A DNA stretch of 64,000 nucleotides, from the NCBI GenBank assembly GCA_900769945.1, contig CAAGIO010000028.1, positions 76,476 to 140,475 of the forward strand, read 5' to 3'. The position numbers and the translations under genes were made by a program. The notes under the pieces are model-generated. The model was given only the letters and a program-made list of their open reading frames with translations, had not been told where the DNA came from and ran no database searches. Positions 42,917 to 52,216 of this stretch are shown here, one piece after another (within the stretch, counting starts at the first letter, position 1; each line of letters opens with the position of its first letter). Source of the DNA: Bacteroidales bacterium. GTDB lineage: Bacteria; Bacteroidota; Bacteroidia; Bacteroidales; F082.

Positions 42917-45442
42917 ATGAAAAAAAGATTTTTGTTTGTTCTTTTGCTTCTTGTATCTGTATGTGTCTCGGCTCAGGAAAAGGACCTTGATGCAATGATG
43001 CAACAAAGAAATGAATATTATTTCTCTTTCAAATTGAATGCTGACGATGATCTCTCTAAAATCGCCCGTACAATTTCTGTCGATAAGGTTGATGGTGACG
43101 TGGTTGTTGCCTATGCTAACAACCTGAATTTCATGGAATTTAATAAGCTTGGTCATGATATTACCTTATTAACACCCCCGTCGTTGGTAGAAGAACATCG
43201 TATGTTTGACGGTAACAGCCGCGCTACTTACGAGTGGGACTCATATCCAACATACGAGGCTTATGAGGAGATGATGTTTGATTTCGCTCAAAATCACCCG
43301 GATAAGTGTGAAATCATCACTCTTGGAACATTGTCAAGCAATAGAAAAATCCTTGTGGCACATATTAATAATGGTGTGTCAGATGGTAAACCTAAATTCC
43401 TCTATACCTCAACAATACATGGTGATGAGACAACCGGCTATATCATGATGCTCAGGCTCATTGACTATCTCCTTGAAAACCAAACGCTTCCTGAGGTGCA
43501 GAATGTACTTGATAATATCGATTTGTTCGTCTGCCCTAACACAAACCCAGACGGTACTTATCATGGTGGTAATAATACCGTTAACGGTGCTACTCGAGCA
43601 AACGCACAAGGCATTGATATGAATAGGAATTTCCCAGACATGAATGATGGTCCTCACCCCGATGGTAATCCTTATGCTACTGAAACAGAATGGCTTATGG
43701 ATTTTGCCCAAAACTATCAGTTTACTATGGCAGCTAATTATCATGGTGGTGCCGAAGTCATGAATTATCCTTGGGACAACGAAACAGATCTTCATGTTGA
43801 TGATGCTTGGTGGCAACTGGTGTCACGTGAATATGCTGATTTGTGCCATCAGGTTAATCCTAATTATATGACTTTCATGAATAATGGTATCACTAACGGC
43901 GCACAATGGTATATGATTGGCGGCGGCCGTCAAGATTATATGAACTATTATCACAAATGCCGTGAAGTCACTATTGAATGCTCCGATACAAAATGCCCTT
44001 CTGGCAGCCAGCTCCCTAACTTCTGGAATATCAATAAAAACTCTATCTTTGCCTATATGAACCAATGCCTTTATGGTATCCATGGAGTGGTGACCGATAT
44101 GAATACAGGTGCCCCAGTAAGTGCAACAATATCAATATCAAACCATGATAATGACTATTCTGTTGTCGAGAGCCAGATGCCTGCTGGTGACTTCCATCGT
44201 CCAATAAAAGGCGGAACTTATAATGTTGTTGTGACGGCTAACGGCTATTACCCTTTCCAGCAGACAGTCACTGTCGCCGATGGCCAGACTGTAGTACTTA
44301 ATGTTGCCCTCGAACCGGGTGAAGGACTTATTGCCGACTTTAACGTTAGCTCAACAAATGTCGCTAATGGTGGGGTTGTTAATTTCACCGACGCCTCTTG
44401 GGGTATTGGTATTAACAGTTGGAGCTGGGAGTTCGAAGGTGCAGAACCTTCAACATCATCAGTCCAGAATCCTCAGGGAATAAGATATTCTGAAAACGGC
44501 GTCTTCGGTGTGCGCCTTACCGTTACAAACGAAAACGGACTGACAGACACTAAGTATTCCGAAGGTCTGATCACTGTAATGAACTCAGTAAATATGCACG
44601 CTGGTGAAGAGACGACATGCTCCTCTTTGTTCTATGATGATGGCGGACCAAACTCGAACTATAGCGATAATAGAAATTACACACTTACCTTCTTCCCTGA
44701 TACTGAAGGTGCAAAGATAAAAGTCGATTTCCTTTCATTTAATACAGAATCGAATTATGACTATCTCAAAATTTATGACGGCACCTCGACATCATCGGCC
44801 ATGATAGGCTCTTATACTGGCGGCAACAGCCCCGGTACTGTGGTCGCCTCTAACGCTCAAGGTGCCTTGACCTTTAACTTCACATCTGACTCGTACTCCT
44901 CGGAACCTGGCTGGGAGGCTGTAGTAAGCTGCTCCGGACTCCCACTCGAGGTGTATGCTCAAGCAGAATCCGACACCTTATGCCCCGGTGAATCAATGCA
45001 TCTGAATGCTGTCGTGTCAGGCGGAAACGGCAACTTCACTTTTGACTGGTCACCAAAGGAAAACCTTGACGACTTCTCATCAATGAACCCTGTGTTCACC
45101 GCCCCTGAAAACGGTGAGTTCACATACGTGGTGACCGTATCAGATGGAGAAAAGACAAACTCTGCCTCGGTCTCCTTCTTCGTGGCGGACTGCCTCTCAA
45201 CAGATGAGCAGCCCGAAATGGAGATAGGCGTCTTTCCTAACCCGTCATCATCAACCATTCAAATAATGCTCGACCATGAGTGCCAATATGTAGAAATATC
45301 TATGTTTAACAACTTGGGACAAATGGTTAAGGCTGTTGTTAACTCGACGGATATTAGTGTTGAAGACTTGGCTTCTGGCGTTTATCTCGTCCGTATCGAT
45401 GTTGACGGCAAACAGTTCTTTAGAAAGATATTTGTGGAATAA
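42917..45442 (+). CDS. T9SS-exported M14 zinc carboxypeptidase
   Basis: The 841-residue protein has a signal peptide (to 'VSAQEK'), an M14 domain at about residues 110-395 with zinc ligands in 'STIHGDETTGY' (H-x-x-E) and 'NYHGGAEVMNYPW', and the catalytic Glu in 'REVTIECSD'. Then come a carboxypeptidase-regulatory-like beta sandwich ('GIHGVVTDMNTGAPVSATISI'), a PKD domain ('ADFNVSSTNVANGGVVNFTD'), a CUB-like domain ('YDYLKIYDGTSTSSAMIGSYTG'), an Ig/SprB-like repeat and a type A sorting domain ('IGVFPNPSSSTIQIML' to 'FFRKIFVE'). It would trim peptides outside the cell. Confidence 0.95.
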   Translation: MKKRFLFVLLLLVSVCVSAQEKDLDAMMQQRNEYYFSFKLNADDDLSKIARTISVDKVDGDVVVAYANNLNFMEFNKLGHDITLLTPPSLVEEHRMFDGNSRATYEWDSYPTYEAYEEMMFDFAQNHPDKCEIITLGTLSSNRKILVAHINNGVSDGKPKFLYTSTIHGDETTGYIMMLRLIDYLLENQTLPEVQNVLDNIDLFVCPNTNPDGTYHGGNNTVNGATRANAQGIDMNRNFPDMNDGPHPDGNPYATETEWLMDFAQNYQFTMAANYHGGAEVMNYPWDNETDLHVDDAWWQLVSREYADLCHQVNPNYMTFMNNGITNGAQWYMIGGGRQDYMNYYHKCREVTIECSDTKCPSGSQLPNFWNINKNSIFAYMNQCLYGIHGVVTDMNTGAPVSATISISNHDNDYSVVESQMPAGDFHRPIKGGTYNVVVTANGYYPFQQTVTVADGQTVVLNVALEPGEGLIADFNVSSTNVANGGVVNFTDASWGIGINSWSWEFEGAEPSTSSVQNPQGIRYSENGVFGVRLTVTNENGLTDTKYSEGLITVMNSVNMHAGEETTCSSLFYDDGGPNSNYSDNRNYTLTFFPDTEGAKIKVDFLSFNTESNYDYLKIYDGTSTSSAMIGSYTGGNSPGTVVASNAQGALTFNFTSDSYSSEPGWEAVVSCSGLPLEVYAQAESDTLCPGESMHLNAVVSGGNGNFTFDWSPKENLDDFSSMNPVFTAPENGEFTYVVTVSDGEKTNSASVSFFVADCLSTDEQPEMEIGVFPNPSSSTIQIMLDHECQYVEISMFNNLGQMVKAVVNSTDISVEDLASGVYLVRIDVDGKQFFRKIFVE

Positions 45443-45494
45443 TTACTTACAATAAAAAACGATAATTGTCGTTATTTTGAAACTAAAAAATGCG

Positions 45495-45502
45495 TAATTT
45501 TG
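45495..45502 (+). promoter_or_regulatory. -7 promoter element just before bamD
   Basis: TAATTTTG ends only 4 nt before the bamD start codon, so the mRNA would be leaderless or nearly so. TTG candidates upstream are at 15- or 26-bp spacing, outside the best range. Confidence 0.45.
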
Positions 45503-45506
45503 CAGC

Positions 45507-46316
45507 ATGCTAAAAAATGGACTTCTAATATCGGCCTTGATTGTTGTAATGTGTTGCTTTTCATGCAGCTCATACAATAAACTGTTGAAAAGCTCTGATT
45601 ATGTGGCTAAATATAATGCGGCTATCTCATATTATGAGAAGGGCAATTATGATCGCGCTTTACAGCTGTTCGACCTGTTGCAAGTTCAATATAGGGGAAA
45701 GCCTGAAGGTGATACTATCTCCTTCCTCACCGCTGAATGCTATTATTATAAGGAGGACTTCCTCATTGCAAGCCATTATTATAAACGCTATGTTAGTAAT
45801 TACGCATTCTCGGATAGGGCAGAAGATGCTTTGTACAAAAGCGCGATGTGTTATTATTACCTCTCGCCCAAAATCTCTCTCGACCAATCGGATACTTATA
45901 CCGCCATCAGCGAATTCCAGACGTTCACCGACATGTATCCGAAGAGCCTGAAAGTACCCGAAGCTAACGCAAAAATCGACACCCTAAGGATGAAGATTGA
46001 AAATAAGGACTATAACACATGCCTCCTCTATTTCAAGATGGAAGAATTTCAAGCGGCTATCACCACCTTCGAGTCGTTCCTTAAAGAGTATCCTTCAACA
46101 TCACACCGCGAGGAGATACTGTATTTTATGGTTATCAACTACTATAATTATGCGGAGAACAGCGTCACCTCAAAACAGCGTGAACGTTATGAACTCGCTC
46201 TGGAGAAATATAATACCTTGTGCTATGTGTTCCCCGAAAGCCCTTATATCAAAGAACTAACATCTATTGTGGATAAGATTAATCTGAAGTTAAATAAACA
46301 AAAACAAATAAATTAA
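45507..46316 (+). CDS. bamD: Outer membrane assembly lipoprotein BamD
   Basis: The 269-residue lipoprotein (lipobox in 'VVMCCFSCSSYNK') has TPR-like helices: 'KYNAAISYYEKGNYDRALQLFDLLQVQYRG', 'FLTAECYYYKEDFLIASHYYKRYVSNYAFSDRAEDALYKSAMCYY' and 'AITTFESFLKEYPSTSHREEILYF'. This is the BamD pattern. With BamA it inserts beta-barrel proteins in the outer membrane. rpoZ follows after one base. Confidence 0.95.
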   Translation: MLKNGLLISALIVVMCCFSCSSYNKLLKSSDYVAKYNAAISYYEKGNYDRALQLFDLLQVQYRGKPEGDTISFLTAECYYYKEDFLIASHYYKRYVSNYAFSDRAEDALYKSAMCYYYLSPKISLDQSDTYTAISEFQTFTDMYPKSLKVPEANAKIDTLRMKIENKDYNTCLLYFKMEEFQAAITTFESFLKEYPSTSHREEILYFMVINYYNYAENSVTSKQRERYELALEKYNTLCYVFPESPYIKELTSIVDKINLKLNKQKQIN

Positions 46317-46317
46317 G

Positions 46318-46656
46318 ATGATAGATTTTAAAAAAGTAAAAACAGAAACTACTGCAATCACCCGTCAGAAAGACCAGTTTTATGCCGGGACCGGTAACAT
46401 TTATGAAACCGTGGCTATTCTTTCTAAAAGAGCTAACCAGATAGCAGCGGAAGAAAAGCAGGAACTCAACAAGAAGATTGAGGAGTTTGCTTCAAACAAC
46501 GACAGCCTCGAGGAGGTCTTCGAGAATAAGGAGCAAATCGATGTCGCAAAGTTCTATGAGAGACTTCCAAAGCCTACACTTATCGCAATCGATGAGTTCC
46601 TTCACGATAAGATTTATTACCGTAACCCTAACAAGCAACACGAAGGAGACTTCTAA
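46318..46656 (+). CDS. rpoZ: RNA polymerase omega subunit, Bacteroidota type
   Basis: The 112-residue protein contains 'NIYETVAILSKRANQIAAEEKQELNKKIEEFA', the RpoZ/RPB6-like core in the form common to Bacteroidota, and 'EFLHDKIYYRNPN' at the end. It helps assemble the beta' subunit. The order bamD-rpoZ-coaBC is typical of the phylum. Confidence 0.9.
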   Translation: MIDFKKVKTETTAITRQKDQFYAGTGNIYETVAILSKRANQIAAEEKQELNKKIEEFASNNDSLEEVFENKEQIDVAKFYERLPKPTLIAIDEFLHDKIYYRNPNKQHEGDF

Positions 46657-46669
46657 TTAAGGAGGTTCG

Positions 46670-47878
46670 ATGCTGGCCGGAAAGAAAATCCTTATCGGAA
46701 TTACAGGTAGCATTGCCGCCTATAAAATTCCCCTTTTAGTGCGTCTCCTTAAAAAGGAAGGTGCTGAGGTTCAAGTTGTTATGACGGAGTCGGCAAAAGA
46801 ATTCGTAACCCCTCTGACCTTATCCACTTTAAGCGAGCTGCCCGTGTTGTCGAAGGGTTTTGACGCTGAAACGGGACAATGGAACAGTCATGTCGAACTT
46901 GGATTGTGGGCTGACATAGTTGTGATAGCCCCGGCTACAGCGAACACCTTGGCGAAAATGGCTTGCGGAATAGCGGATAACTATCTCCTAACTGTTTGTC
47001 TATCAGCTAAATGCCCTATAATGTTCGCTCCTGCCATGGATCTCGACATGTACAGACATAAGGCAACACAAGATAATATCCGGACACTGATTTCTAGAGG
47101 CGCTCTCATGATTGCTCCTGCCTCCGGCGAACTGGCTTCCGGATTGTGCGGAGAGGGTAGGATGGAGGAACCTCAAGCTATTTTTAATAGAATTAGAGAT
47201 TTCTTCCTATCAAAACATCGTTTCGCAGGGAAGAAAGTACTGATTACCGCCGGCCCGACATACGAGGCTATCGACCCCGTACGCTTCATCGGGAACCATA
47301 GCTCCGGACTGATGGGTGTGGAAATAGCACGCGCCTTCGCCGACCAAGGCGCAGACGTGACACTCGTGCTCGGCCCTTCCTCGGTCAGACCGGAAAGGAA
47401 TAATATTAATGTCATACCCGTCACCTCGGCAAAGGAAATGTTCGACGCCACTACTGCGGCATTCCATAACTCTGATATCGCCGTGCTTTGCGCTGCCGTA
47501 GCCGACTTCAGACCGGAAACTGTTGCAGACCACAAGATTAAGAAGAACCCTGATGTAGATGTTCTCACCCTTAAACTTGTAAAAACTGAGGATATTCTGA
47601 AATGCCTCGGCCAACATAAGAGAGATAACCAACTTCTTGTCGGCTTCGCCTTGGAAACTAACAACGGCATAGAGAATGCTAAGATAAAACTGCATTCTAA
47701 AAACTTGGACATGATAGTGCTTAACACTATGAATGAACCGGGCGTCGGATTTAAATTTAATACTAACAAAGTCAGTATTATCACTAAAGATGATGCCGTG
47801 CTATCGTTTGAGAAGAAACCTAAAAACCAAGTGGCTCTCGATATTTTAAATGTTATCCATCAATCATTTACAAAATAA
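46670..47878 (+). CDS. coaBC: Phosphopantothenoylcysteine decarboxylase / phosphopantothenate-cysteine ligase
   Basis: The 402-residue bifunctional enzyme makes 4'-phosphopantetheine for coenzyme A. The CoaC flavin domain holds 'GITGSIAAYKIPLLVRLLKKEGAEVQVVMTESA', 'SHVELGLWADIVVIAPATANT' with the active-site His, and 'APAMDLDMY'. The CoaB domain starts at 'GKKVLITAGPTYEAIDPVRFIGNHSSGLMG' near residue 185 and has 'AAVADFRP' and 'KIKK'. Confidence 0.97.
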   Translation: MLAGKKILIGITGSIAAYKIPLLVRLLKKEGAEVQVVMTESAKEFVTPLTLSTLSELPVLSKGFDAETGQWNSHVELGLWADIVVIAPATANTLAKMACGIADNYLLTVCLSAKCPIMFAPAMDLDMYRHKATQDNIRTLISRGALMIAPASGELASGLCGEGRMEEPQAIFNRIRDFFLSKHRFAGKKVLITAGPTYEAIDPVRFIGNHSSGLMGVEIARAFADQGADVTLVLGPSSVRPERNNINVIPVTSAKEMFDATTAAFHNSDIAVLCAAVADFRPETVADHKIKKNPDVDVLTLKLVKTEDILKCLGQHKRDNQLLVGFALETNNGIENAKIKLHSKNLDMIVLNTMNEPGVGFKFNTNKVSIITKDDAVLSFEKKPKNQVALDILNVIHQSFTK

Positions 47879-47881
47879 ATT

Positions 47882-48796
47882 ATGAAAAAGACCATTCTTT
47901 CACTCTGCATTCTGTTCCTCTGCCTGACAAATGTCTCGCTCGCACAAGAACTTAACTTCTCGGTGACTGTCAATTCAAAACAGGTGGCCGGCACCGACCA
48001 ACGTGTGTATGAGGCCCTCCAAGAAGGAATGGTGAATTTCCTAAATAATAGAATCTGGACGAATGTGAAGTTCGAGGATTATGAACGACTTGAAGGCGCA
48101 ATGGTGGTGACAGTGAAAAATAAATCCGGGAACACTATTAGCGCTGACCTTAATGTGGTTCTTCGCCGCCCCGTTTTTAAGTCGAACTATAATACTCCTC
48201 TGTTTAATTACATTGATAACGACTTCGTTTTCGAATACATCGAGTCGCAACCTATGGATTTTACAGAAAACTCCTTCACATCGAATCTTACATCAACTCT
48301 CGCATTCTATGCCTATTACTGTCTCGGTCTTTATTTTGACTCTTTTGGTCCTAATGGAGGTGACGCCTTCTTTAAAGCAGCAGAGGCTATTGTCACCGCC
48401 GCTCAAAGCGCGACAGAACCCGGCTGGAAGGCATTCGATGGAAATAGAAACCGTTATTGGCTACTCGAAAATATGACCAATACCGCCTACCGACCACTAC
48501 GACAGTATTACTATGAGTATCACCGCCTTGGCCTTGATGTTATGGGAAATGGTAAAGTCGATGACGGAAGAACATCAATCACAAAGTCCCTCGACTGCGT
48601 GAAAAACGTCTTCAACACCAAACCAAACCTCTACTTCCTCCAAATCCTATGCGATACAAAACGTGACGAATGGAAAAACATCTATTCTAATGGACCTCAA
48701 CAGGAAAAAACCAAGGCTGTGAATATCCTTCGTGATATTGATGCCTCTCACGCAGAAGAATATGAGGAAATACTTAATGCTAAACCTCGATTGTGA
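47882..48796 (+). CDS. DUF4835 family secreted protein
   Basis: The 304-residue protein has a signal peptide (to 'NVSLAQEL') and the DUF4835 pattern: 'QELNFSVTVNSKQVAGTDQRVYEALQEGMVNFLNNRIWT', 'TPLFNYIDNDFVFEYIESQPMDF' and 'GWKAFDGNRNRYWLLENMTN'. The family is conserved in Bacteroidota next to coaBC and recN, but its function is unknown; an envelope role is likely from the signal peptide. Confidence 0.92.
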   Translation: MKKTILSLCILFLCLTNVSLAQELNFSVTVNSKQVAGTDQRVYEALQEGMVNFLNNRIWTNVKFEDYERLEGAMVVTVKNKSGNTISADLNVVLRRPVFKSNYNTPLFNYIDNDFVFEYIESQPMDFTENSFTSNLTSTLAFYAYYCLGLYFDSFGPNGGDAFFKAAEAIVTAAQSATEPGWKAFDGNRNRYWLLENMTNTAYRPLRQYYYEYHRLGLDVMGNGKVDDGRTSITKSLDCVKNVFNTKPNLYFLQILCDTKRDEWKNIYSNGPQQEKTKAVNILRDIDASHAEEYEEILNAKPRL

Positions 48797-48802
48797 TTCC
48801 TT

Positions 48803-50467
48803 ATGCTGAGTCGCTTATTAATAAATAATTACGCTTTAATAGATTCATTGTCAATATCTTTTGATGATGGATTTAACGTTATTACAGGCGAGACCGGCTC
48901 TGGAAAGTCCATACTCCTCGGTGCGCTCGGCTTCGTAATAGGTGACCGCTCCGACTCTAATGTCATTATCGATGACTCAAGAAAATGTGTCGTAGAAGCC
49001 GAATTTATCTTTGATGATGACAGGTTTAAGCCATTCTTTGATAATTATGACCTCGACTATAGCGCGGAATGCGTGCTCAGAAGAGAACTGTCCCCATCAA
49101 AGAAATCCCGCGCCTTTATCAATGATACCCCGGTGACTGTTCAGCAACTTAAAGAACTCGGTGGCCAACTCATTGATATCCATTCACAACACGACTCGCT
49201 TCTTCTTACTAATCCTGACTTTCAACTGAATCTTCTCGATAATGCAGCAAATAATAGCAGCTACTTATTAGAATATTCCTCTCTTTACCGCTCTTTTATC
49301 AATACATCAAACGAACTGAAACACCTTGAGGAATTGAAGCGTAATAGCCTTGCTGAAGCTGATTTCCTTTCCTTCCAACTTGACGAACTTAATAAGGCGA
49401 ATCTTCAAGATGATGAATATGAAGAACTTACACAACGTATTGAACTTCTTGAGAATTCTGAGGATGTGAAAAATCTTCTTCTTCAGTCTGATGCTATTCT
49501 TCAGGAATCAAATGACTCGCTCATTAATCAACTGATTGAACTGAAGTCGGCCTTCGATCGTCTGAAACGTTATCTGCCTGTCGCCTCTTCCTATCTCGAT
49601 AGGATAGAGTCTGTAAAAATAGAGCTAAAGGACATTGCCCGCGATATAGATGGGCTTCAAGATGACACACAGTTTGACCCTGACACACTTCAACTTCTTA
49701 GGGATAGATTCGATTTGATACAACGCCTGATGTTTAAACATCATGTTAATGATTATTCAGAACTATTGACTATTAGAGATGAGTTGTCAACAAAAGTTAA
49801 CTCGTTCACTACTATTGATGACACTATTGCTGTTAAATCTTCGGAACTTGAACAGGCAAAATCTCATTTGACAGCACTTGCAAAGGTTATTTCTGAAAGA
49901 CGGTTGAGTGCGAAAGTGGATTTTGAGACTGATGTCACTGTTATCCTTCGACAACTTGCGATGCCACATGCAGTTTTTGTTGTCGAGTGTGTTGAGACTG
50001 ACTCTCTGTGCGCTACAGGTAAAGACAAGGTGCGGTTTCTGTTCTCCGCTAATAAGGGGGTCCGCCCAGAGGAGATGTCTCGTTTGGCTTCCGGCGGCGA
50101 ATTGTCCCGACTGATGCTGGCTATTAAAAGCGTAGCCGCTAAATATAAATATTTGCCAACATTGGTCTTTGATGAGATAGATACCGGCGTGTCTGGCGAA
50201 GTGGCCTCCAAACTTGGCGACATAATGAGGACTATGGGAAAAACACTACAGTTGTTCTCAATCACTCATCTTCCTCAAATTGCCTCAAAAGCTGATAATC
50301 ATTTCTTTGTATATAAAGATAACTCAAATGCCAAAACCCATTCCTGTATCAAGCAGCTGTCTTATCAGGAAAGAGTGTCTGAAATCGCTAAAATGTTGAG
50401 CAATGATAGCGTGTCAACTGAAGCGTATAGGGCAGCAGAAGTACTCCTTTCTTGTTGTCGCAAATAA
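48803..50467 (+). CDS. recN: DNA repair protein RecN
   Basis: The 554-residue SMC-like ATPase acts in double-strand break repair. Walker A is 'VITGETGSGKSILLGALGFV' near residue 28, the ABC signature is 'RLASGGELSRLMLAIKS', and Walker B is 'LPTLVFDEIDTGVSGEVA' near residue 455. Two coiled-coil halves lie between (about 160-230 and 300-370). Confidence 0.97.
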   Translation: MLSRLLINNYALIDSLSISFDDGFNVITGETGSGKSILLGALGFVIGDRSDSNVIIDDSRKCVVEAEFIFDDDRFKPFFDNYDLDYSAECVLRRELSPSKKSRAFINDTPVTVQQLKELGGQLIDIHSQHDSLLLTNPDFQLNLLDNAANNSSYLLEYSSLYRSFINTSNELKHLEELKRNSLAEADFLSFQLDELNKANLQDDEYEELTQRIELLENSEDVKNLLLQSDAILQESNDSLINQLIELKSAFDRLKRYLPVASSYLDRIESVKIELKDIARDIDGLQDDTQFDPDTLQLLRDRFDLIQRLMFKHHVNDYSELLTIRDELSTKVNSFTTIDDTIAVKSSELEQAKSHLTALAKVISERRLSAKVDFETDVTVILRQLAMPHAVFVVECVETDSLCATGKDKVRFLFSANKGVRPEEMSRLASGGELSRLMLAIKSVAAKYKYLPTLVFDEIDTGVSGEVASKLGDIMRTMGKTLQLFSITHLPQIASKADNHFFVYKDNSNAKTHSCIKQLSYQERVSEIAKMLSNDSVSTEAYRAAEVLLSCCRK

Positions 50468-50505
50468 TATCAATTCTTCCCTTTCGTTATTTAATTTTTA
50501 GTGTT

Positions 50506-51633
50506 ATGCAGAGACCATATATCTTTTATTATACTGTAAATCTGATACTCTTAGTGACGCATCTTTATGGCGGTTTCCTGAAATTATTTTACAGACCTCG
50601 ACAATATAGGGATAATTTTAAAAAATATTACCCAGGTAACAGCCTGATGGTCCTTTTCTATCTTGTTCAGATTGTTGAACTGCCGTATCTTATTAATATT
50701 CAATCACCTGCCGCATTGTTGTATGTGAATGGAATCACTTCCATGATTTTCCCGTTATTCTTGTCTTCTATTTTGAAAGTTTATTTCTTCAATAATAAAT
50801 TTGAATTAAAACAATTCCTTATAAAGGGAATACCTGTTTCCCTGATGCTCCTGATAATGCTTCCTTTTGCTTTCGGACTGGCGGAACTAACACCTAATAT
50901 CAGAAATATTTTAATAATATTGATTACCTTATTCACTTTCTTTTATTGTGTTGACCTGTTGCTTTCTACTAATAAAGTTAAAAAAATTAGTAATGAAAGA
51001 AACGATATGGAGTTTTCGAACGAATCGGATTTTATCTCTATGACATTGCCTTATAGCAACGTTACTTTTTTTTCTAAGGTGGTTCTTTGGATTCCGATGT
51101 TCTGCTGTATTATTGGATATTTAGTGTTTCTTGCTGATAATCAATTGTTAAAGATGTTTAGAGATGTCATGTGGATTGTTTTCAACTCTCTTGTATGTAT
51201 TAACATACTTGACCCTTATTGGCGTATCGTTGAGTTAAACGAGTCATTGGAATCTCGCTCTGAAGCTGAAATAAAAGAATTGAAAGTTGAATCAAATAAA
51301 TATTCGGAATTGATGATGAAAATGGAGGCGAAACTAATAGATGATAAACTGTTCACCGATGCCAACCTTTGCGTTGATGACCTCGCCTCGATAATGTGTA
51401 CTAATAGAAGGTATATTTCCGAGGCTATTCGTGAAAGCAAATGGGGCTCATTCTATAATATGATTAATACTTTTAGGGTTGATTACGTAATCGAGCTTAT
51501 GAAACAAAACCCTCATGCAAAATTAGAAAACCTCGCTATTGAATCTGGATTCTCTTCGGCAAGTATGTTGTCGAGGATTTTTAAACGGTTGAAAAATCAA
51601 TCTCCAAAAGATTATTTGAAGATTATTGGTTGA
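50506..51633 (+). CDS. Membrane-bound AraC-type regulator
   Basis: The protein has about 375 residues from the ATG at 50506; an in-frame ATG at 50452 lies inside recN. The first 235 residues hold about six to seven hydrophobic segments ('YIFYYTVNLILLVTHLYG', 'SLMVLFYLVQIVELPYLI', 'GIPVSLMLLIMLPFAFGLA', 'ILIILITLFTFFYCVDLLL'). A coiled-coil linker ('LNESLESRSEAEIKELKVESNKYSELMMKMEAKL'-type) leads to a C-terminal AraC helix-turn-helix domain ('LCVDDLASIMCTNRRYISEAIRE', 'LAIESGFSSASMLSRIFKRLKNQSPKDYLK'). It should sense something at the membrane and bind DNA from there. The target is unknown. Confidence 0.88.
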   Translation: MQRPYIFYYTVNLILLVTHLYGGFLKLFYRPRQYRDNFKKYYPGNSLMVLFYLVQIVELPYLINIQSPAALLYVNGITSMIFPLFLSSILKVYFFNNKFELKQFLIKGIPVSLMLLIMLPFAFGLAELTPNIRNILIILITLFTFFYCVDLLLSTNKVKKISNERNDMEFSNESDFISMTLPYSNVTFFSKVVLWIPMFCCIIGYLVFLADNQLLKMFRDVMWIVFNSLVCINILDPYWRIVELNESLESRSEAEIKELKVESNKYSELMMKMEAKLIDDKLFTDANLCVDDLASIMCTNRRYISEAIRESKWGSFYNMINTFRVDYVIELMKQNPHAKLENLAIESGFSSASMLSRIFKRLKNQSPKDYLKIIG

Positions 51634-51690
51634 AAGTAAAGGATTTTTCTTTAAAATCAAGAAAATTGCTTTAAAATAATTATTTTTGTT

Positions 51691-51850
51691 TGTTAAAGTA
51701 AAGAATTGTTTGCTTATAAGAATGCCGTTGGTTGATATTATCCATATCTTCGCATAACGATTTTAGCAATGATGGAGGTTTTGCATACGGTTATTATTAA
51801 CCCCCTGTGCATTAAAAGAGGTTGAACAAACAACCTCTTTTTATATTTTT
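51691..51850 (+). ncRNA. Possible small RNA with intrinsic terminator
   Basis: A -7 element TATTTTTG (51681-51688) precedes about 150 nt without a plausible ORF. A perfect terminator follows: AAAAGAGGTTG (51814-51824) pairs with CAACCTCTTTTT, followed by TATATTTTT. The -33 position has no good TTG. The alternative is that the terminator ends the mRNA of the upstream AraC gene with a 180-nt 3' UTR. I could not match it to a known RNA family. Confidence 0.35.
51814..51850 (+). terminator. Strong intrinsic terminator downstream of the AraC-type gene
   Basis: An 11-bp perfect stem with a 6-nt loop (AACAAA) runs into a T-rich tract. The stem also has an A tract on its 5' side, so it could work in both directions. 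Confidence 0.9.
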
Positions 51851-52119
51851 GTCCTTCCAATTTTGACCAATCTCATCTTTCTCGGTGCCGCTTTGTCTTC
51901 TTTACCTTTATTACAAGATTATTGTTTGGTAAAGCAACTTGTTGTACTTGTCAATGTTAAGATTTTTGAGAATTAGGCTTGAGATTCTTGGTCAATTGGT
52001 TTTGTGATGAGGCTGCGTTATTGCCCTCCCTTGTTGATTTTGATAGGAATTGTTGTTGGCATTTCCACAGTCTTTTGATTATCAATGGTTGTAATATTAC
52101 TTGGACACTGATGATAATA

Positions 52120-52190
52120 TTTCGCCCCTTGCTTCTGCCGGTTCGTTGGTGGGTTTGTTTGTTGATGGGAACGGCAGGCAAGGGGCGAAA
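52120..52190. repeat. 71-nt GC-rich imperfect inverted repeat (hairpin)
   Basis: Arms TTTCGCCCCTTGC and GCAAGGGGCGAAA (13 bp) continue inward as CTGCCG/CGGCAG and TTC/GAA, broken only by a TT bulge (52133-52134) and a G bulge (52141). The loop is about 24 nt and rich in G and T. It stands in an AT-rich intergenic region 26 nt after the 3' end of the S9 peptidase gene. No T tract flanks it on either strand, so it is not a standard terminator. The stretch 51850-52119 holds no gene I can support. Confidence 0.75.
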
Positions 52191-52216
52191 AGTCGTTGTT
52201 TGATATTGCTTGTTGA

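Noticed and set aside
51955..51970. 16-mer ATGTTAAGATTTTTGA shared with 59328-59343
   Set aside because: In AT-rich DNA one such match in 64 kb is expected by chance, and the flanks do not match.
51979..52203. Plus-strand frame of 74 codons over the 71-nt hairpin
   Set aside because: It has many Trp and Cys residues and no start signal, and it covers the inverted repeat; it does not look like a protein.
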